NCBI GenBank assembly: GCA_963742205.1
Contig: CAVUKZ010000007.1
Coordinates: forward strand, 1 to 64,000
Reading direction: 5' to 3'
DNA: 64,000 nucleotides
From: WHSW01 sp963742205
Lineage (GTDB): Bacteria > Actinomycetota > Thermoleophilia > Solirubrobacterales > 70-9
Both the position numbers and the translations under genes were made by a program. Each line of letters begins with the position of its first letter. The stretch's first letter is position 1. Below the pieces are notes generated by a model. The model saw only the letters and a list, made by a program, of their open reading frames with translations, did not search any database and was not told the DNA's origin. Below are positions 20,804 to 32,105 of the stretch, one piece after another.

Positions 20804-21064
20804 GCGCGCATCATTCCCGATCGGCGCCCCGCCGGGGGATGGCCGCAACTTGCGGCGTTCCGGGCGGTTTGCGGGCCATGCACCGTCCGAGTAGGCAGGG
20901 GGTCCCCGATATACTGGCGTTCCGCCGTCGTCGAGAAACCGGAGGTTCTAATCCCGCGGCAGAGAGCAGCCGATCTAGTGGATGGAACACCCGGCGCTCA
21001 GGCGTCCCCGGGGGCGGCTAGAACTTAGGAACACTGCAAAGAGGAACTAGAGGCGGAAGAGAGT
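20804..21064 (+). promoter_or_regulatory. clpC upstream region
   Basis: 261 bases without a gene. TATACT (20910-20915) is a good -10 without a clear -35; it gives a leader of roughly 145 bases ending in AACTAGAGGCGGAAGAG before the TTG. No CtsR- or HspR-like operator was recognised. Confidence 0.4.
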
Positions 21065-23669
<2,605 letters not shown>

Positions 23670-23696
23670 CGGCCATTCGGTAGCTGGCCCAGGCGA

Positions 23697-23719
23697 CGCT
23701 CACGCCTTTCGCGTGAGCG
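23697..23719 (+). terminator. clpC terminator
   Basis: CGCTCACGC-CTTTC-GCGTGAGCG, perfect 9-bp stem 28 bases after the clpC stop. No T-run. Confidence 0.6.
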
Positions 23720-23773
23720 GCATAGGAGTCGCTCAAAAGGATCGGCTTCGCGTACCCGTTGGTGAAGTGGTCG

Positions 23774-25186
23774 ATGGCTCGCCAAGGACGGCGCCATGCC
23801 TGGATCGCCGTCACGTTCCTACTCAGCGCAGCCTGTGCAGCGCTTCTTTTGGAGCCATGGCACGGGGCGAACGTCCTGTCGCTGTCGCCGACCCACGGCG
23901 TGGACGTCGGGGACCTGCCGGCACTCCTGTTCGTGGCGGTCGCCGTTGCCATCGGCCATGCCGCCACCCGGCACACACGTTCGGGCGCGCAATCGCGTGC
24001 GTCTCGTTGGGCAGGTCCGGCCTCGGCCGTTGTCCTCGGGCTGCTGCTGCTCCTGGCGCTGGTCGATACGACCACGAAACCGACGCTGCTCCCCGCCGGC
24101 GGCGGTACCTTCGGCGGCGTCACGCTGCACGCCGACGCAGGCGAGCCTGACCGGGTCGGCGACTGGTCGCATCTGGCTGTGACCTACGACGGGTCGAGAG
24201 TCCGGCTGTACGTGAACGGCAGCGAGGTATCGAGCCGGGCGACAACCGGGAGCATCCGCAAGACATCGGACCCCCTGTGGATTGGCGGCAACGAGCCGTA
24301 TGGGGAGTACTTCGAGGGTGAGATCGACGATGTCCGCGTCTACGATCGCGCACTCGATCCCGCCGAGGTGCGGACCGAGATGTCCGCACCTCTTGGAGAC
24401 CACGTCGTCACGCCGACCGCGGGCCTTGTGGCTGCATACGAATTCGACGCAGGCTCCGGAACACGCGCGGTCGACGGGTCGCCAGAGCACAACACCGGTT
24501 CGATCATCGGAGCGACCTGGGCGTCCCGCGGTCGTTTCGGCAAGGCGCTCAGCTTCGACGGCCCCGGCGAGATGGTCCGGGTCCCTGCCTCGGCGTCGCT
24601 GGACCTGGACGACGCCATGACGCTCGCAGCCTGGGTCCAGCCCGTCGATTCGCAGGCCGGCTGGCAAACGGTCCTCCATCGTCAGACCGATGCCTATTTC
24701 CTGACCGCAGGAGGTGGTGGCGCCGACATGAACCTGACCACGCTCGATGGCCTGCGCTTGGCGGCTGTGATCGGAGCGGCCGTCTGGTTGTGCACGGCTC
24801 TGGCCGGCGCCCGGGGAAGCTGGATCGGCGGTGAGCGTCGGTCGTGGTGGCCGCCGGTAGCGCTCTTTGTCGCGGGATCCGTCTTCGACGCCGCGTTCAC
24901 TCACTCGACCATGCTCGTCGGTCCTACCCTGGTGGCCGTCTGGCTGGCGGCGACCGCAGCCGATCGTGTGGAGGCGGCGACCATGTGCCTGCTAGCGGCG
25001 TCGTTCACCGCCGTGAGCATCGCGTCCATCAGCGGCCATGGCGACCCCGCACGTGACGATGGTGCCATCGCACGCTCAGCCGCGCTTGGCGTGCTGTTCG
25101 TGACCGTGGGCCTCCTGGGGGCTCGCCGAGCGTGGGGCGGCTACCGGCGCCGCGACGTTGAACCGCGACCCGACGGCGTGAGCTAG
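23774..25186 (+). CDS. LamG-domain membrane protein
   Basis: 470 residues; ATG 23774 (GTG 23759 possible). A signal-like helix (WIAVTFLLSAACAALLL), a second and third membrane helix, then LamG (concanavalin-like) sequence, then four C-terminal membrane helices. The LamG halves appear in reversed order: first a C-terminal half (WSHLAVTYDGSRVRLYVNG to GEIDDVRVYDRAL), then an N-terminal half (GLVAAYEFDAGSGTRAVDGS to AAWVQPV). This suggests a circular permutation or two truncated copies. Likely surface carbohydrate or matrix binding, unproven. Codons look less GC-biased than in neighbours. Confidence 0.65.
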   Translation: MARQGRRHAWIAVTFLLSAACAALLLEPWHGANVLSLSPTHGVDVGDLPALLFVAVAVAIGHAATRHTRSGAQSRASRWAGPASAVVLGLLLLLALVDTTTKPTLLPAGGGTFGGVTLHADAGEPDRVGDWSHLAVTYDGSRVRLYVNGSEVSSRATTGSIRKTSDPLWIGGNEPYGEYFEGEIDDVRVYDRALDPAEVRTEMSAPLGDHVVTPTAGLVAAYEFDAGSGTRAVDGSPEHNTGSIIGATWASRGRFGKALSFDGPGEMVRVPASASLDLDDAMTLAAWVQPVDSQAGWQTVLHRQTDAYFLTAGGGGADMNLTTLDGLRLAAVIGAAVWLCTALAGARGSWIGGERRSWWPPVALFVAGSVFDAAFTHSTMLVGPTLVAVWLAATAADRVEAATMCLLAASFTAVSIASISGHGDPARDDGAIARSAALGVLFVTVGLLGARRAWGGYRRRDVEPRPDGVS

Positions 25187-26805
25187 CGCTTGCTGCTCGT
25201 CGGGCGGGTGACGATCCCGCTCGGCGCGCTGAGCGCGGGCTGCGAGTCGCCCGCCGCGTTGCTGGCGACCACCTGGAGGCGCAGCGTGTGCCCGAGGTCG
25301 CGGCCGGTGACCGGATAGCCCCTGCCGGCCCGCCGCGGCGGACCGATCTCCACGCAGTTGTCGCCCGCGGCGTCGCAGCGCAGCCACGTGCGCGCGCGAT
25401 GAGTCGGCGAGTTGGTCCACGTGCCGCCGGTCGACTCGATGCGGTTGCCCGGGTGCGGCGCATCCGCGTCGATCAGCGTCGGGGCCGACACCGAACAAGG
25501 CGGCCCGACGAACTCGTAGGCGCCCTTGTCGCGGACCCCGTCCGGGCAGGTCGCGGCCGAGCCGGCCGCCCGCCGCGGGTTGCCCGCAAGGTCGCGGATC
25601 GCGAAGCCGCTCGGCGGTCCGGGTCCCGGCCCGCCCGAATCGATCGCAGGCGACGTGGGGCTGAGATTCCAGTCGTACGGCGAGCCACCCACGAACAGGT
25701 CGACCGGGTCGGTGCTCGTGTTGCCGGAGCTGCCGGGCACGCAGTCGATCGGGAAGTCGGTCGTCTCGTCGGCGGATGGGAGGTCGGTGAACTCGCACCC
25801 CGCCTGACCCTCGGCCCCCGGCGATGCCACGAGCTCGCCCACGAGGATCGAGCTCTCGACGCTGACCTGAGTCGGATCAAAGAAGCTGTCGAAGACCATG
25901 CTCGGCGTCGGGGCCGACGGCGAGGCGCCCGGCTCACCGGGGTCGATGGTCGTGTTGTTCACATCGGCGTCGCCGACCGTGTACGCGCCGATGTTGCCGC
26001 CGGTGATCAACGACGAGTCGAGCACCAGCTTCGAGCCGCCGAAGACCGCCTCGGCGGGGCTGTCCTCCGGGGCGATGACGTGCGAGCGCTTGACCCTCAG
26101 CTGGGTCCCCGGCAGGTCGTTGGGGAGCTGGAACAGGGCCGGGGTCGAGGTGGCCTCGCTGCTGAGGGTCGACTCGATGACCCGCAGGCCGTCGGAGGAG
26201 AACACGGCCGAGTCCTCGTCGGTGCCGGTGATCGTCGACCGCTGGATCACGCTGCCGCGGCCGCAGGTGCCGACGACCGAGAACGCCGCCGAGCCGGGTT
26301 GGTTGGTGGCCTCGACGCCGATCAGGTCGGAGCCGCGCTCGAGCTCGATCGCCATCACCGACGGGTCGGCGCCCACGGTGTCCACGGTGACGTTGCGGAG
26401 CGTGACTCCGTTGTTGCCGCAGCCGCCGAGCAGGATCGCGATCCCGGTGGGGCTGCCGCCCACGATCGCGCCGTCGCCTTCGCCATGGAGGCTCGTGTCC
26501 GGCTGGCCGCCGGACGCGGAGCCGCGAATCGTCAGACCCTCATCCGCGGGATCGTCCGTCTCGACGTTGCCGGTGAAGTCGCCTGGTCCGATCTCGATCA
26601 CGTCCGCCGGGCCGGGGCTCGCCCGATGCTGGTCGATCGCGTACTGGACGGTGGCGCAGGGGTCGACGGTGCAGTCGCCGACGTCGGTGCCGTCATCGGC
26701 GACGAGGAAGGTGGCCGCGGTGGCGGGAACGGCGGCGAACAAGGACACGCCGACCGCGATCGCAGTCGCGAGGCCGGTACGGCGCGGGCGAAGCGAGGAC
26801 ACCAC
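25183..26805 (-). CDS. Secreted right-handed beta-helix protein
   Basis: 540 residues with a Sec signal (AIAVGVSLFAAVPATAATF). DDGTDVGDCTVDPCATVQYAI is the usual opening of parallel beta-helix (pectate-lyase-like) exoproteins, in which a list of predicted sites is read as stacked coils. Many short strand repeats follow. The C-terminal part (about 440-535) is Ig/fibronectin-like (GGTWTNSPTHRARTWLRCDA). No catalytic residues could be identified, so it may be structural or adhesive. Overlaps the LamG gene stop. Confidence 0.7.
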   Translation of the reverse strand: MVSSLRPRRTGLATAIAVGVSLFAAVPATAATFLVADDGTDVGDCTVDPCATVQYAIDQHRASPGPADVIEIGPGDFTGNVETDDPADEGLTIRGSASGGQPDTSLHGEGDGAIVGGSPTGIAILLGGCGNNGVTLRNVTVDTVGADPSVMAIELERGSDLIGVEATNQPGSAAFSVVGTCGRGSVIQRSTITGTDEDSAVFSSDGLRVIESTLSSEATSTPALFQLPNDLPGTQLRVKRSHVIAPEDSPAEAVFGGSKLVLDSSLITGGNIGAYTVGDADVNNTTIDPGEPGASPSAPTPSMVFDSFFDPTQVSVESSILVGELVASPGAEGQAGCEFTDLPSADETTDFPIDCVPGSSGNTSTDPVDLFVGGSPYDWNLSPTSPAIDSGGPGPGPPSGFAIRDLAGNPRRAAGSAATCPDGVRDKGAYEFVGPPCSVSAPTLIDADAPHPGNRIESTGGTWTNSPTHRARTWLRCDAAGDNCVEIGPPRRAGRGYPVTGRDLGHTLRLQVVASNAAGDSQPALSAPSGIVTRPTSSKR

Positions 26806-26841
26806 CGCCCTGTTTATCGGCGGGCGCCTCGAATCCTTTAA

Positions 26842-26895
26842 GTGACCACGGTCACGCTCGCGCGGTTGCGTACGGTATAGGTTGCATCACGCAAC
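26842..26895 (+). promoter_or_regulatory. Inverted repeats upstream of MFS transporter
   Basis: GTGACC-AC-GGTCAC (26842-26855) and GTTGCGT...ACGCAAC (26865-26895, 17 bases between the arms) lie between the divergent genes, with TATAGG (26876-26881) between the second pair of arms. The layout suggests a repressor-controlled promoter, as usual for drug-efflux genes, but no regulator gene is adjacent. Confidence 0.45.
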
Positions 26896-26924
26896 TCATA
26901 CTCTCTCTCAACCGGAGGACTCGG

Positions 26925-28352
26925 ATGGACAAGCGCTGGCGCATCCTGATCGTCACCTCACTGGGCGTCTTCGTCGCCAGCCTCGACCTGTTCATCGTCA
27001 ACATCGCCTTCCCGCAGATCGCGAGCGACTTCGCCGGCACGAGCCTTGGCGAGCTCTCCTGGGTCCTCAACGCGTACGCGATCGTCTTCGCCGCCCTCCT
27101 CGTGCCGGCAGGGCGGCTGGCCGACCGGATCGGGCGCAGGCGGATGTTCCTGATCGGCATGGCGACCTTCACCGTCGGCTCCGGTCTCTGTGCGCTGGCT
27201 CCGTCGGTGGGCACCCTGGTCGCGGCGCGCGTCCTGCAGGCGGCCGGCGCGGCGATGATCATGCCCAGCACCCTCGGTCTCATCCTGCCCGCGTTCCCGG
27301 CGGAGAAGCGGGCTGTCGCGGTCGGCATCTGGTCAGCGGTGGGAGGCGTCGCCGCGGCGCTCGGGCCGCCGCTCGGTGGCTTGCTGGTGGAGGCCGACTG
27401 GCGTTGGATCTTCATCGTCAACGTGCCCGTCGGGATCGTCGCCATGCTCGCCGGCCGCGCGGTCCTCGACGAGATTCGCGAGGCGGGCCGCGCGCTTCGC
27501 CCGGACGCGTTGGGCGCCGTGCTGCTCGCGGCCTCGATCGCCCTGCTCACCGGCGCGATCGTCGAGGGCCCCGACTGGGGCTGGGGCGACGCGCGCGTCG
27601 TCGCCGGGTTCGGTGGCGCCGCCCTCGGCCTGGGCCTGTTCGTGTGGCGATCGAGCCATCACCCGGCGCCGGTGATCGAGCTCTCGATGCTGCGCGTGCG
27701 GCCGGTCGCGGTCGCCAACGCCGCCGCCGCCATCTTCTTCGCCGGGTTCGCCGCGATGCTGCTGGCCGCGGTCTTGTTCCTCACCCAGGTCTGGGGCTAC
27801 TCCATCCTGAGCGCCGGGCTCGCGATCGCCCCGGGACCGCTGGTCGCAGCGATCACCGCCGTGCCGGCCGGCCGTCTGGCGGGGCGCCTCGGTCCGCGGA
27901 TTCCGGCGACTGCGGGCGGGCTGATCTTCGCCGCGGGCTTCGCCTGGTCGCTGGCCTTCGTCGGCGCCGAGCCCGCGTACGCGAGCGACTGGCTGCCCGG
28001 GTTCCTGTTGGGCGGCATCGGCGTGGGACTCGTGCTGCCGAGCCTGCCGACCGCGGCCACGGCCCCGCTGCCGCCCGACCGGTTCGCCACCGGCACCGCG
28101 GTGTTCGCGATGTCGCGCCAGATCGGCTCGGCGATCGGTGTGGCGATCTTCGTCGCCATCGTTGGCGACGCGGCGGGGGTCGCGCTGCTCGACGGCCTGC
28201 GCGACGCCTGGTGGTTCATCCTCGGAGCCGGCCTGGTCGCGGCCGGGCTCTCGAGCCTGCTCCCGGGCAGCGCCGCCGAGCTGATCGGCGCGGCGCAACC
28301 GCCGGTCGATGTCGAGCCACCGGTCGTCCTCGGCGGCGAGGCGCGCGCCTAG
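26925..28352 (+). CDS. MFS transporter, DHA2 (14-helix) drug efflux type
   Basis: 475 residues, about 14 predicted helices, proton-coupled export of unknown drugs. The N-terminus (VASLDLFIVNIAFPQIA) holds the DHA2 motif with acidic residue in helix 1. GRLADRIGRRRMFLIG is the MFS loop 2-3 signature, and GIWSAVGGVAAALGPPLGGLL is motif C of antiporters. Start fixed by CCGGAGGACTCGG. Probably repressor-controlled (see inverted repeats). Confidence 0.9.
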   Translation: MDKRWRILIVTSLGVFVASLDLFIVNIAFPQIASDFAGTSLGELSWVLNAYAIVFAALLVPAGRLADRIGRRRMFLIGMATFTVGSGLCALAPSVGTLVAARVLQAAGAAMIMPSTLGLILPAFPAEKRAVAVGIWSAVGGVAAALGPPLGGLLVEADWRWIFIVNVPVGIVAMLAGRAVLDEIREAGRALRPDALGAVLLAASIALLTGAIVEGPDWGWGDARVVAGFGGAALGLGLFVWRSSHHPAPVIELSMLRVRPVAVANAAAAIFFAGFAAMLLAAVLFLTQVWGYSILSAGLAIAPGPLVAAITAVPAGRLAGRLGPRIPATAGGLIFAAGFAWSLAFVGAEPAYASDWLPGFLLGGIGVGLVLPSLPTAATAPLPPDRFATGTAVFAMSRQIGSAIGVAIFVAIVGDAAGVALLDGLRDAWWFILGAGLVAAGLSSLLPGSAAELIGAAQPPVDVEPPVVLGGEARA

Positions 28353-28384
28353 AGCGTCGTTGGCGGGGCATAAGGTGCGGGGCG

Positions 28385-29272
28385 ATGGACATCGTCCTCG
28401 CCCTGATCGCCGCGATGCTGTTCGCGCTCGGGACCGTGCTGCAGCAGCGCGCCGGCATGGACGAGCCCGAGGGCGGCTCGGACTCCGGTCTGCTGCTGCG
28501 GATGGTGCGGAGGCCGGTGTGGCTCGCCGGGATCGCGGTCGACGCGCTCGGCTTCGTCTGCCAGGCGATCGCGCTGACCATCGGCAGGCTCGCCGTCGTC
28601 CAGCCGCTGCTCGTCTCGGCGGTCGTCTTCGCGCTCCCGCTCGGCGCCAAGATCACGGGCCAGCGCGTGCGCAAGATCGACATCGGCGCCGCGGTCCTGG
28701 TCACGGCCGCGCTGATCGCGTTCCTCACCGTCACCAACCCATCCGGCGGCCGCGACGACGCCCCGATCCACGAGTGGCTGATCGCCGGCGCGATCTTCGC
28801 CGCGGTGTGCACGCCCCTCGTCCTGCTCGCCCGTCACGCGCCCCCGGCGCGGCGCGCGGCGCTGCTGGGGAGCGCCGCGGGCATCCTGTTCGCGCTCACC
28901 GCGGCGCTGACGAAGGCCGTCTGCGACCAGATCGCCGACGGCGCCCTGCACCCATTCATCCACTGGCACATCTACGCGCTCGTGGCGGTCGGCTACATCT
29001 CGCTCACCTTCAGCCAGCTCGCGCTCTCGACCGGAGCCCTGGCCCCAGCCGCTGCGACCAGCATGGGCTTCGACCCGCTCGCCAGCGTCATCCTCGGCGT
29101 CACCCTGTTCGATGAGACGATCGCCGAGACGCCGATCGGGATCGTGGTGACGGTGCTCTCGCTCGCCGCCGCGCTCACCGGGGTCGCGATTCTCTCCCGC
29201 TCCCAGAGCGCGCCGCCGCCGAAACCGCTCGCCGGATCCGCGGCGCCGGCTCCGGCTGCCGCTCCGGCCTGA
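28385..29272 (+). CDS. DMT-superfamily (EamA-like) membrane transporter
   Basis: 295 residues, about nine or ten helices arranged as two repeats. FALGTVLQQRAGMDE at the start and LSTGALAPAAATSMGFDPLAS in the second half resemble the NIPA/EamA branch of drug/metabolite transporters, some of which move Mg2+ or small organic ions. A Pro/Ala tail ends the protein. TAAGGT lies 8 bases before the ATG. Substrate unknown. Confidence 0.75.
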   Translation: MDIVLALIAAMLFALGTVLQQRAGMDEPEGGSDSGLLLRMVRRPVWLAGIAVDALGFVCQAIALTIGRLAVVQPLLVSAVVFALPLGAKITGQRVRKIDIGAAVLVTAALIAFLTVTNPSGGRDDAPIHEWLIAGAIFAAVCTPLVLLARHAPPARRAALLGSAAGILFALTAALTKAVCDQIADGALHPFIHWHIYALVAVGYISLTFSQLALSTGALAPAAATSMGFDPLASVILGVTLFDETIAETPIGIVVTVLSLAAALTGVAILSRSQSAPPPKPLAGSAAPAPAAAPA

Positions 29273-29302
29273 GACGCGGCACCGATCCGGCACCCCGCGG
29301 TC

Positions 29303-29330
29303 TTGTTTCGTCGGGGCCCGTCCGTAGGCT
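29303..29330 (+). promoter_or_regulatory. Possible leaderless promoter of radA
   Basis: TTGTTT (29303-29308), 16-base spacer, TAGGCT (29325-29330), 7 bases to the ATG. Confidence 0.5.
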
Positions 29331-29337
29331 GGCCCGG

Positions 29338-30726
29338 ATGGCGCGCGCGCAATCCAAGTTCTTCTGCCAGGCCTGCGGCCATGAGTCGCTCGCCTGGTCG
29401 GGGCGCTGCGCGGGTTGCGGCGACTGGAACACGCTGGTCGAGGCGCCACGCGCCGAACCCGCGAAGGCCGGGCCGGGCGCTCGCGGCCGGGCGGCACCCG
29501 CCGGACGGCCGGTCCCGTTGCGCGACGTCTCGGCGCCCGAGGTCGGCAGGCTGAAGACCGGGATCGCGGAGCTCGACCGCGTCCTCGGCGGCGGCCTCGT
29601 GCCCGGCTCGATCGTGCTGCTGGGCGGGGCGCCCGGGATCGGCAAGTCGACCCTCACGGGGATGGGGCTGGGGAATCTGTCGGCGGCCGGCCACCGGGTG
29701 CTCTACGTCTCCGGCGAGGAGTCGACCGCGCAGGTGCGGTTGCGCGCCGAGCGCCTGGGCGCCGGCGCCCTGGCGGTGCCTGCGCTCGCCGAGACCTCGC
29801 TCGAGGCGGTGACCGCGACGCTCGAGGCCGAGCGGCCGGCCGCCTGCGTGATCGACTCGGTCCAGACCCTCCACGCCGAGGGCATCAGCGGCGCCCCCGG
29901 TTCCGTGGGACAGGTGCGCGAGGCCGCGACCGGGATCATGGACGTGGCGAAGCGGATCGACTGCGCGGTGATCCTCGTCGGACACGTCACCAAGGACGGG
30001 GCGGTCGCCGGGCCACGGGTGCTGGAGCACCTCGTCGACTGCGTGCTCTTCTTCGAGGGCGAGCGCGAGCGCAGCTTCCGCACCCTGCGCGCGCTCAAGA
30101 ACCGCTTCGGGGCGACCAGCGAGGTCGGCGTGTTCGAGATGCGCTCCGGCGGGCTGGTGGAGGTCGAGGATCCGTCGGCGCGCTTCGTCGCCGAGGCGAG
30201 CGCGGCCCCGGGCTCGGCCGTGCTGTGCTCGATGGAGGGCACGCGGCCGCTGCTGGTCGAGGTCCAGGCGCTGGTGGCGCCGACCGAGATCGTCCCGCCG
30301 CGCCGGGTGGCGACCGGGATCGACCGCAACCGCCTGGCGATGGTGCTCGCGGTCCTGGCACGCCACGGGGGCCCGTCGCTGGCGGCCGCCGACGTCTTCG
30401 TCAACGTCGCCGGCGGCGTCCGGATCGACGAGCCGGGGGCCGACCTCGCCGTCGCGCTCGCGCTCGTCTCGGCGCATCGCGGGGAGGCGCTCGCCGACTC
30501 GGAGGGCAGGCCGCTCGCGTGCTTTGGCGAGATCGGCCTCACGGGCGAGCTGCGCTCGGTCGGCCACGCCGATCGGCGCGTCGCCGAGGCGCTCAAGTTC
30601 GGCCTCGGCCCGGTGGTCGCCCCCGCGGCGGCCGAGCCGCTCACCGGCCTGGCGCCGGAGTCGAGCGTGCGCGGCGCGATTGGCGCCGCGCTCAGGGCGA
30701 GTGCACACGCGGCGCGCGCCGCATAG
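29338..30726 (+). CDS. radA: DNA repair protein RadA
   Basis: Branch-migration ATPase in recombinational repair. Zinc ribbon Cys10, 13, 24 and 27; Walker A GGAPGIGKST; the RadA-specific KNRFG at residues 254-258; a C-terminal Lon-like domain with ADVFVNVAGGVRIDEPGADLA. 462 residues. Followed by disA, as in most Gram-positive bacteria, where DisA scans DNA and makes c-di-AMP. Confidence 0.95.
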   Translation: MARAQSKFFCQACGHESLAWSGRCAGCGDWNTLVEAPRAEPAKAGPGARGRAAPAGRPVPLRDVSAPEVGRLKTGIAELDRVLGGGLVPGSIVLLGGAPGIGKSTLTGMGLGNLSAAGHRVLYVSGEESTAQVRLRAERLGAGALAVPALAETSLEAVTATLEAERPAACVIDSVQTLHAEGISGAPGSVGQVREAATGIMDVAKRIDCAVILVGHVTKDGAVAGPRVLEHLVDCVLFFEGERERSFRTLRALKNRFGATSEVGVFEMRSGGLVEVEDPSARFVAEASAAPGSAVLCSMEGTRPLLVEVQALVAPTEIVPPRRVATGIDRNRLAMVLAVLARHGGPSLAAADVFVNVAGGVRIDEPGADLAVALALVSAHRGEALADSEGRPLACFGEIGLTGELRSVGHADRRVAEALKFGLGPVVAPAAAEPLTGLAPESSVRGAIGAALRASAHAARAA

Positions 30727-30757
30727 TCACGTTTCCCATCGGCACCTCGGCCGGATA

Positions 30758-30763
30758 TAGACT
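30758..30763 (+). promoter_or_regulatory. -10 element before the 14-codon ORF
   Basis: TAGACT (in GGATATAGACT), about 36 bases before the GTG of the mini-ORF; the same hexamer as the -10 of the sigma gene at 41741. No clear -35. Confidence 0.4.
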
Positions 30764-30798
30764 CGGCGCAACGGTCATCAGGGGACTAGGAGGTTCAG

Positions 30799-30843
30799 GT
30801 GAGGGATTGGAACTCGCGGAAGCACAAGCGCCACCACCACTGA
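30799..30843 (+). CDS. 14-codon basic, His-rich mini-ORF upstream of disA
   Basis: GTG start preceded by a perfect AGGAGG (30788-30793) at 5 bases spacing, one of the strongest ribosome sites in the window. It encodes MRDWNSRKHKRHHH, ending in three CAC codons, 98 bases before disA. A short GC hairpin (30848-30862) and TTGACA (30863-30868) follow. It could be a translated leader controlling disA, or a real microprotein. No homology can be asserted from sequence alone. Confidence 0.45.
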   Translation: MRDWNSRKHKRHHH

Positions 30844-30941
30844 GCACGCGCGCGGGTCGCGCTTGACAACGGCCATTCCGAGCTTTCCACACGGAATTGA
30901 CCTGAATACGGGAATCGCAGGCACTTTGCCATCATGGACAG

Positions 30942-32045
30942 GTGCAGCACTCCGGGGATGAGCTGAACGAGCTGGAGGCACGGCAAGATCCCCGGCTCCT
31001 CAGGGCCCTCGACATGGTCGCCCCCGGGACTCCGCTGCGGGAGGGGATCGACAACATCATCCACGCCCGCACCGGCGGCCTGATCGTGGTCGCCGAGGCG
31101 GACGAGGTCTCGTTCCTGTTCTCGGGCGGCCTGCGGCTCGACGTCGACTACACGCCGGGGCTGCTCTACCAGGTGGCGAAGATGGACGGGGCGATCGTGC
31201 TCCCTGAATCCGCGGAGAAGATTCTCTGGGCGAACGTGCAGCTGATGCCCGACCCGACGATCCTCTCGATGGAGACCGGCACCCGCCATCGGACCGCCGA
31301 GCGCGTCTCCAAGCAGACCAAGGCGCTGGTGATCGCGATCTCGCAGCGCCGCGACGTGGTCTCGATCTACATCGAGGGGATCAAGTACATCCTCGAGGAC
31401 ATCCCGACGGTGCTCTCCAAGGCGAACCAGGGCCTGGCGACGCTTGAGAAGTACCGCTCCCGGCTCGACCAGCTCGCCGGCCGGCTGACGGCGCTCGAGT
31501 TCGCCGGCGGCGTGGCGCTCTACGACGTGCTGTCGGTGCTCCAGCGGGCCGAGCTCGTGACCCGGATGGCGACCGAGGTCGAGCGCTACATCATCGAGCT
31601 CGGGTCCGAGGGCAGGCTGATCGAGATGCAGCTCGAGGACCTGGCCGTCGGCGTGATGGCCGAGCGCGCGGCGCTCGTCCGCGACTACGTGGCGGACGAC
31701 TCCGAGCCGGAGATCGAGCGCGGGCTCGCCGATCTCGCCGGGCTCGAGCACACAGAGCTGCTCGACTACGGGCGGCTGGCGGAGCTGCTCGGCTACGACC
31801 GCAAGACCAACACGCTCGACTTCGAGGTCGTCCCGCGCGGCTACCGGGCGCTCTCGGGAGTTCCGCGACTGCCGCGCCTCGTGGCGCAGAAGGTCGTGCG
31901 CCACTACGGCGACCTGGAGGCCCTGCTCGCCGCCTCGGACGCCGACCTCGCCGCCGTCGAGGGGGTCGGCGAGTCGCGGGCGAAGGAGATCCGTGAGGGG
32001 ATCCGCAGGCTTCAGGAGGTCGACATCGTCGACCGCTACTTGTGA
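30942..32045 (+). CDS. disA: DNA-integrity-scanning diadenylate cyclase
   Basis: Makes cyclic di-AMP from two ATP and monitors DNA structures. DAC domain with Asp82-Gly83-Ala84 and Arg115-His116-Arg117, both catalytic motifs intact; central helical spine; C-terminal HhH DNA-binding region (LAAVEGVGESRAKEIREGI). 367 residues, octamer in characterised relatives. GTG start; radA upstream. c-di-AMP commonly affects cell-wall and potassium functions. Confidence 0.95.
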   Translation: MQHSGDELNELEARQDPRLLRALDMVAPGTPLREGIDNIIHARTGGLIVVAEADEVSFLFSGGLRLDVDYTPGLLYQVAKMDGAIVLPESAEKILWANVQLMPDPTILSMETGTRHRTAERVSKQTKALVIAISQRRDVVSIYIEGIKYILEDIPTVLSKANQGLATLEKYRSRLDQLAGRLTALEFAGGVALYDVLSVLQRAELVTRMATEVERYIIELGSEGRLIEMQLEDLAVGVMAERAALVRDYVADDSEPEIERGLADLAGLEHTELLDYGRLAELLGYDRKTNTLDFEVVPRGYRALSGVPRLPRLVAQKVVRHYGDLEALLAASDADLAAVEGVGESRAKEIREGIRRLQEVDIVDRYL

Positions 32046-32049
32046 ATCA

Positions 32050-32071
32050 GACGGCCGCGCAAGCGGCCGTC
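32050..32071 (+). terminator. GNRA-looped hairpin between disA and carD
   Basis: GACGGCCGC-GCAA-GCGGCCGTC, perfect 9-bp stem with a GCAA tetraloop, 2 bases after the region of the disA stop and 34 bases before the carD ATG. Terminator or attenuator. Confidence 0.6.
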
Positions 32072-32105
32072 GCTAATTGAGGAGGCAGACATCACAGAGG
32101 CAGCA

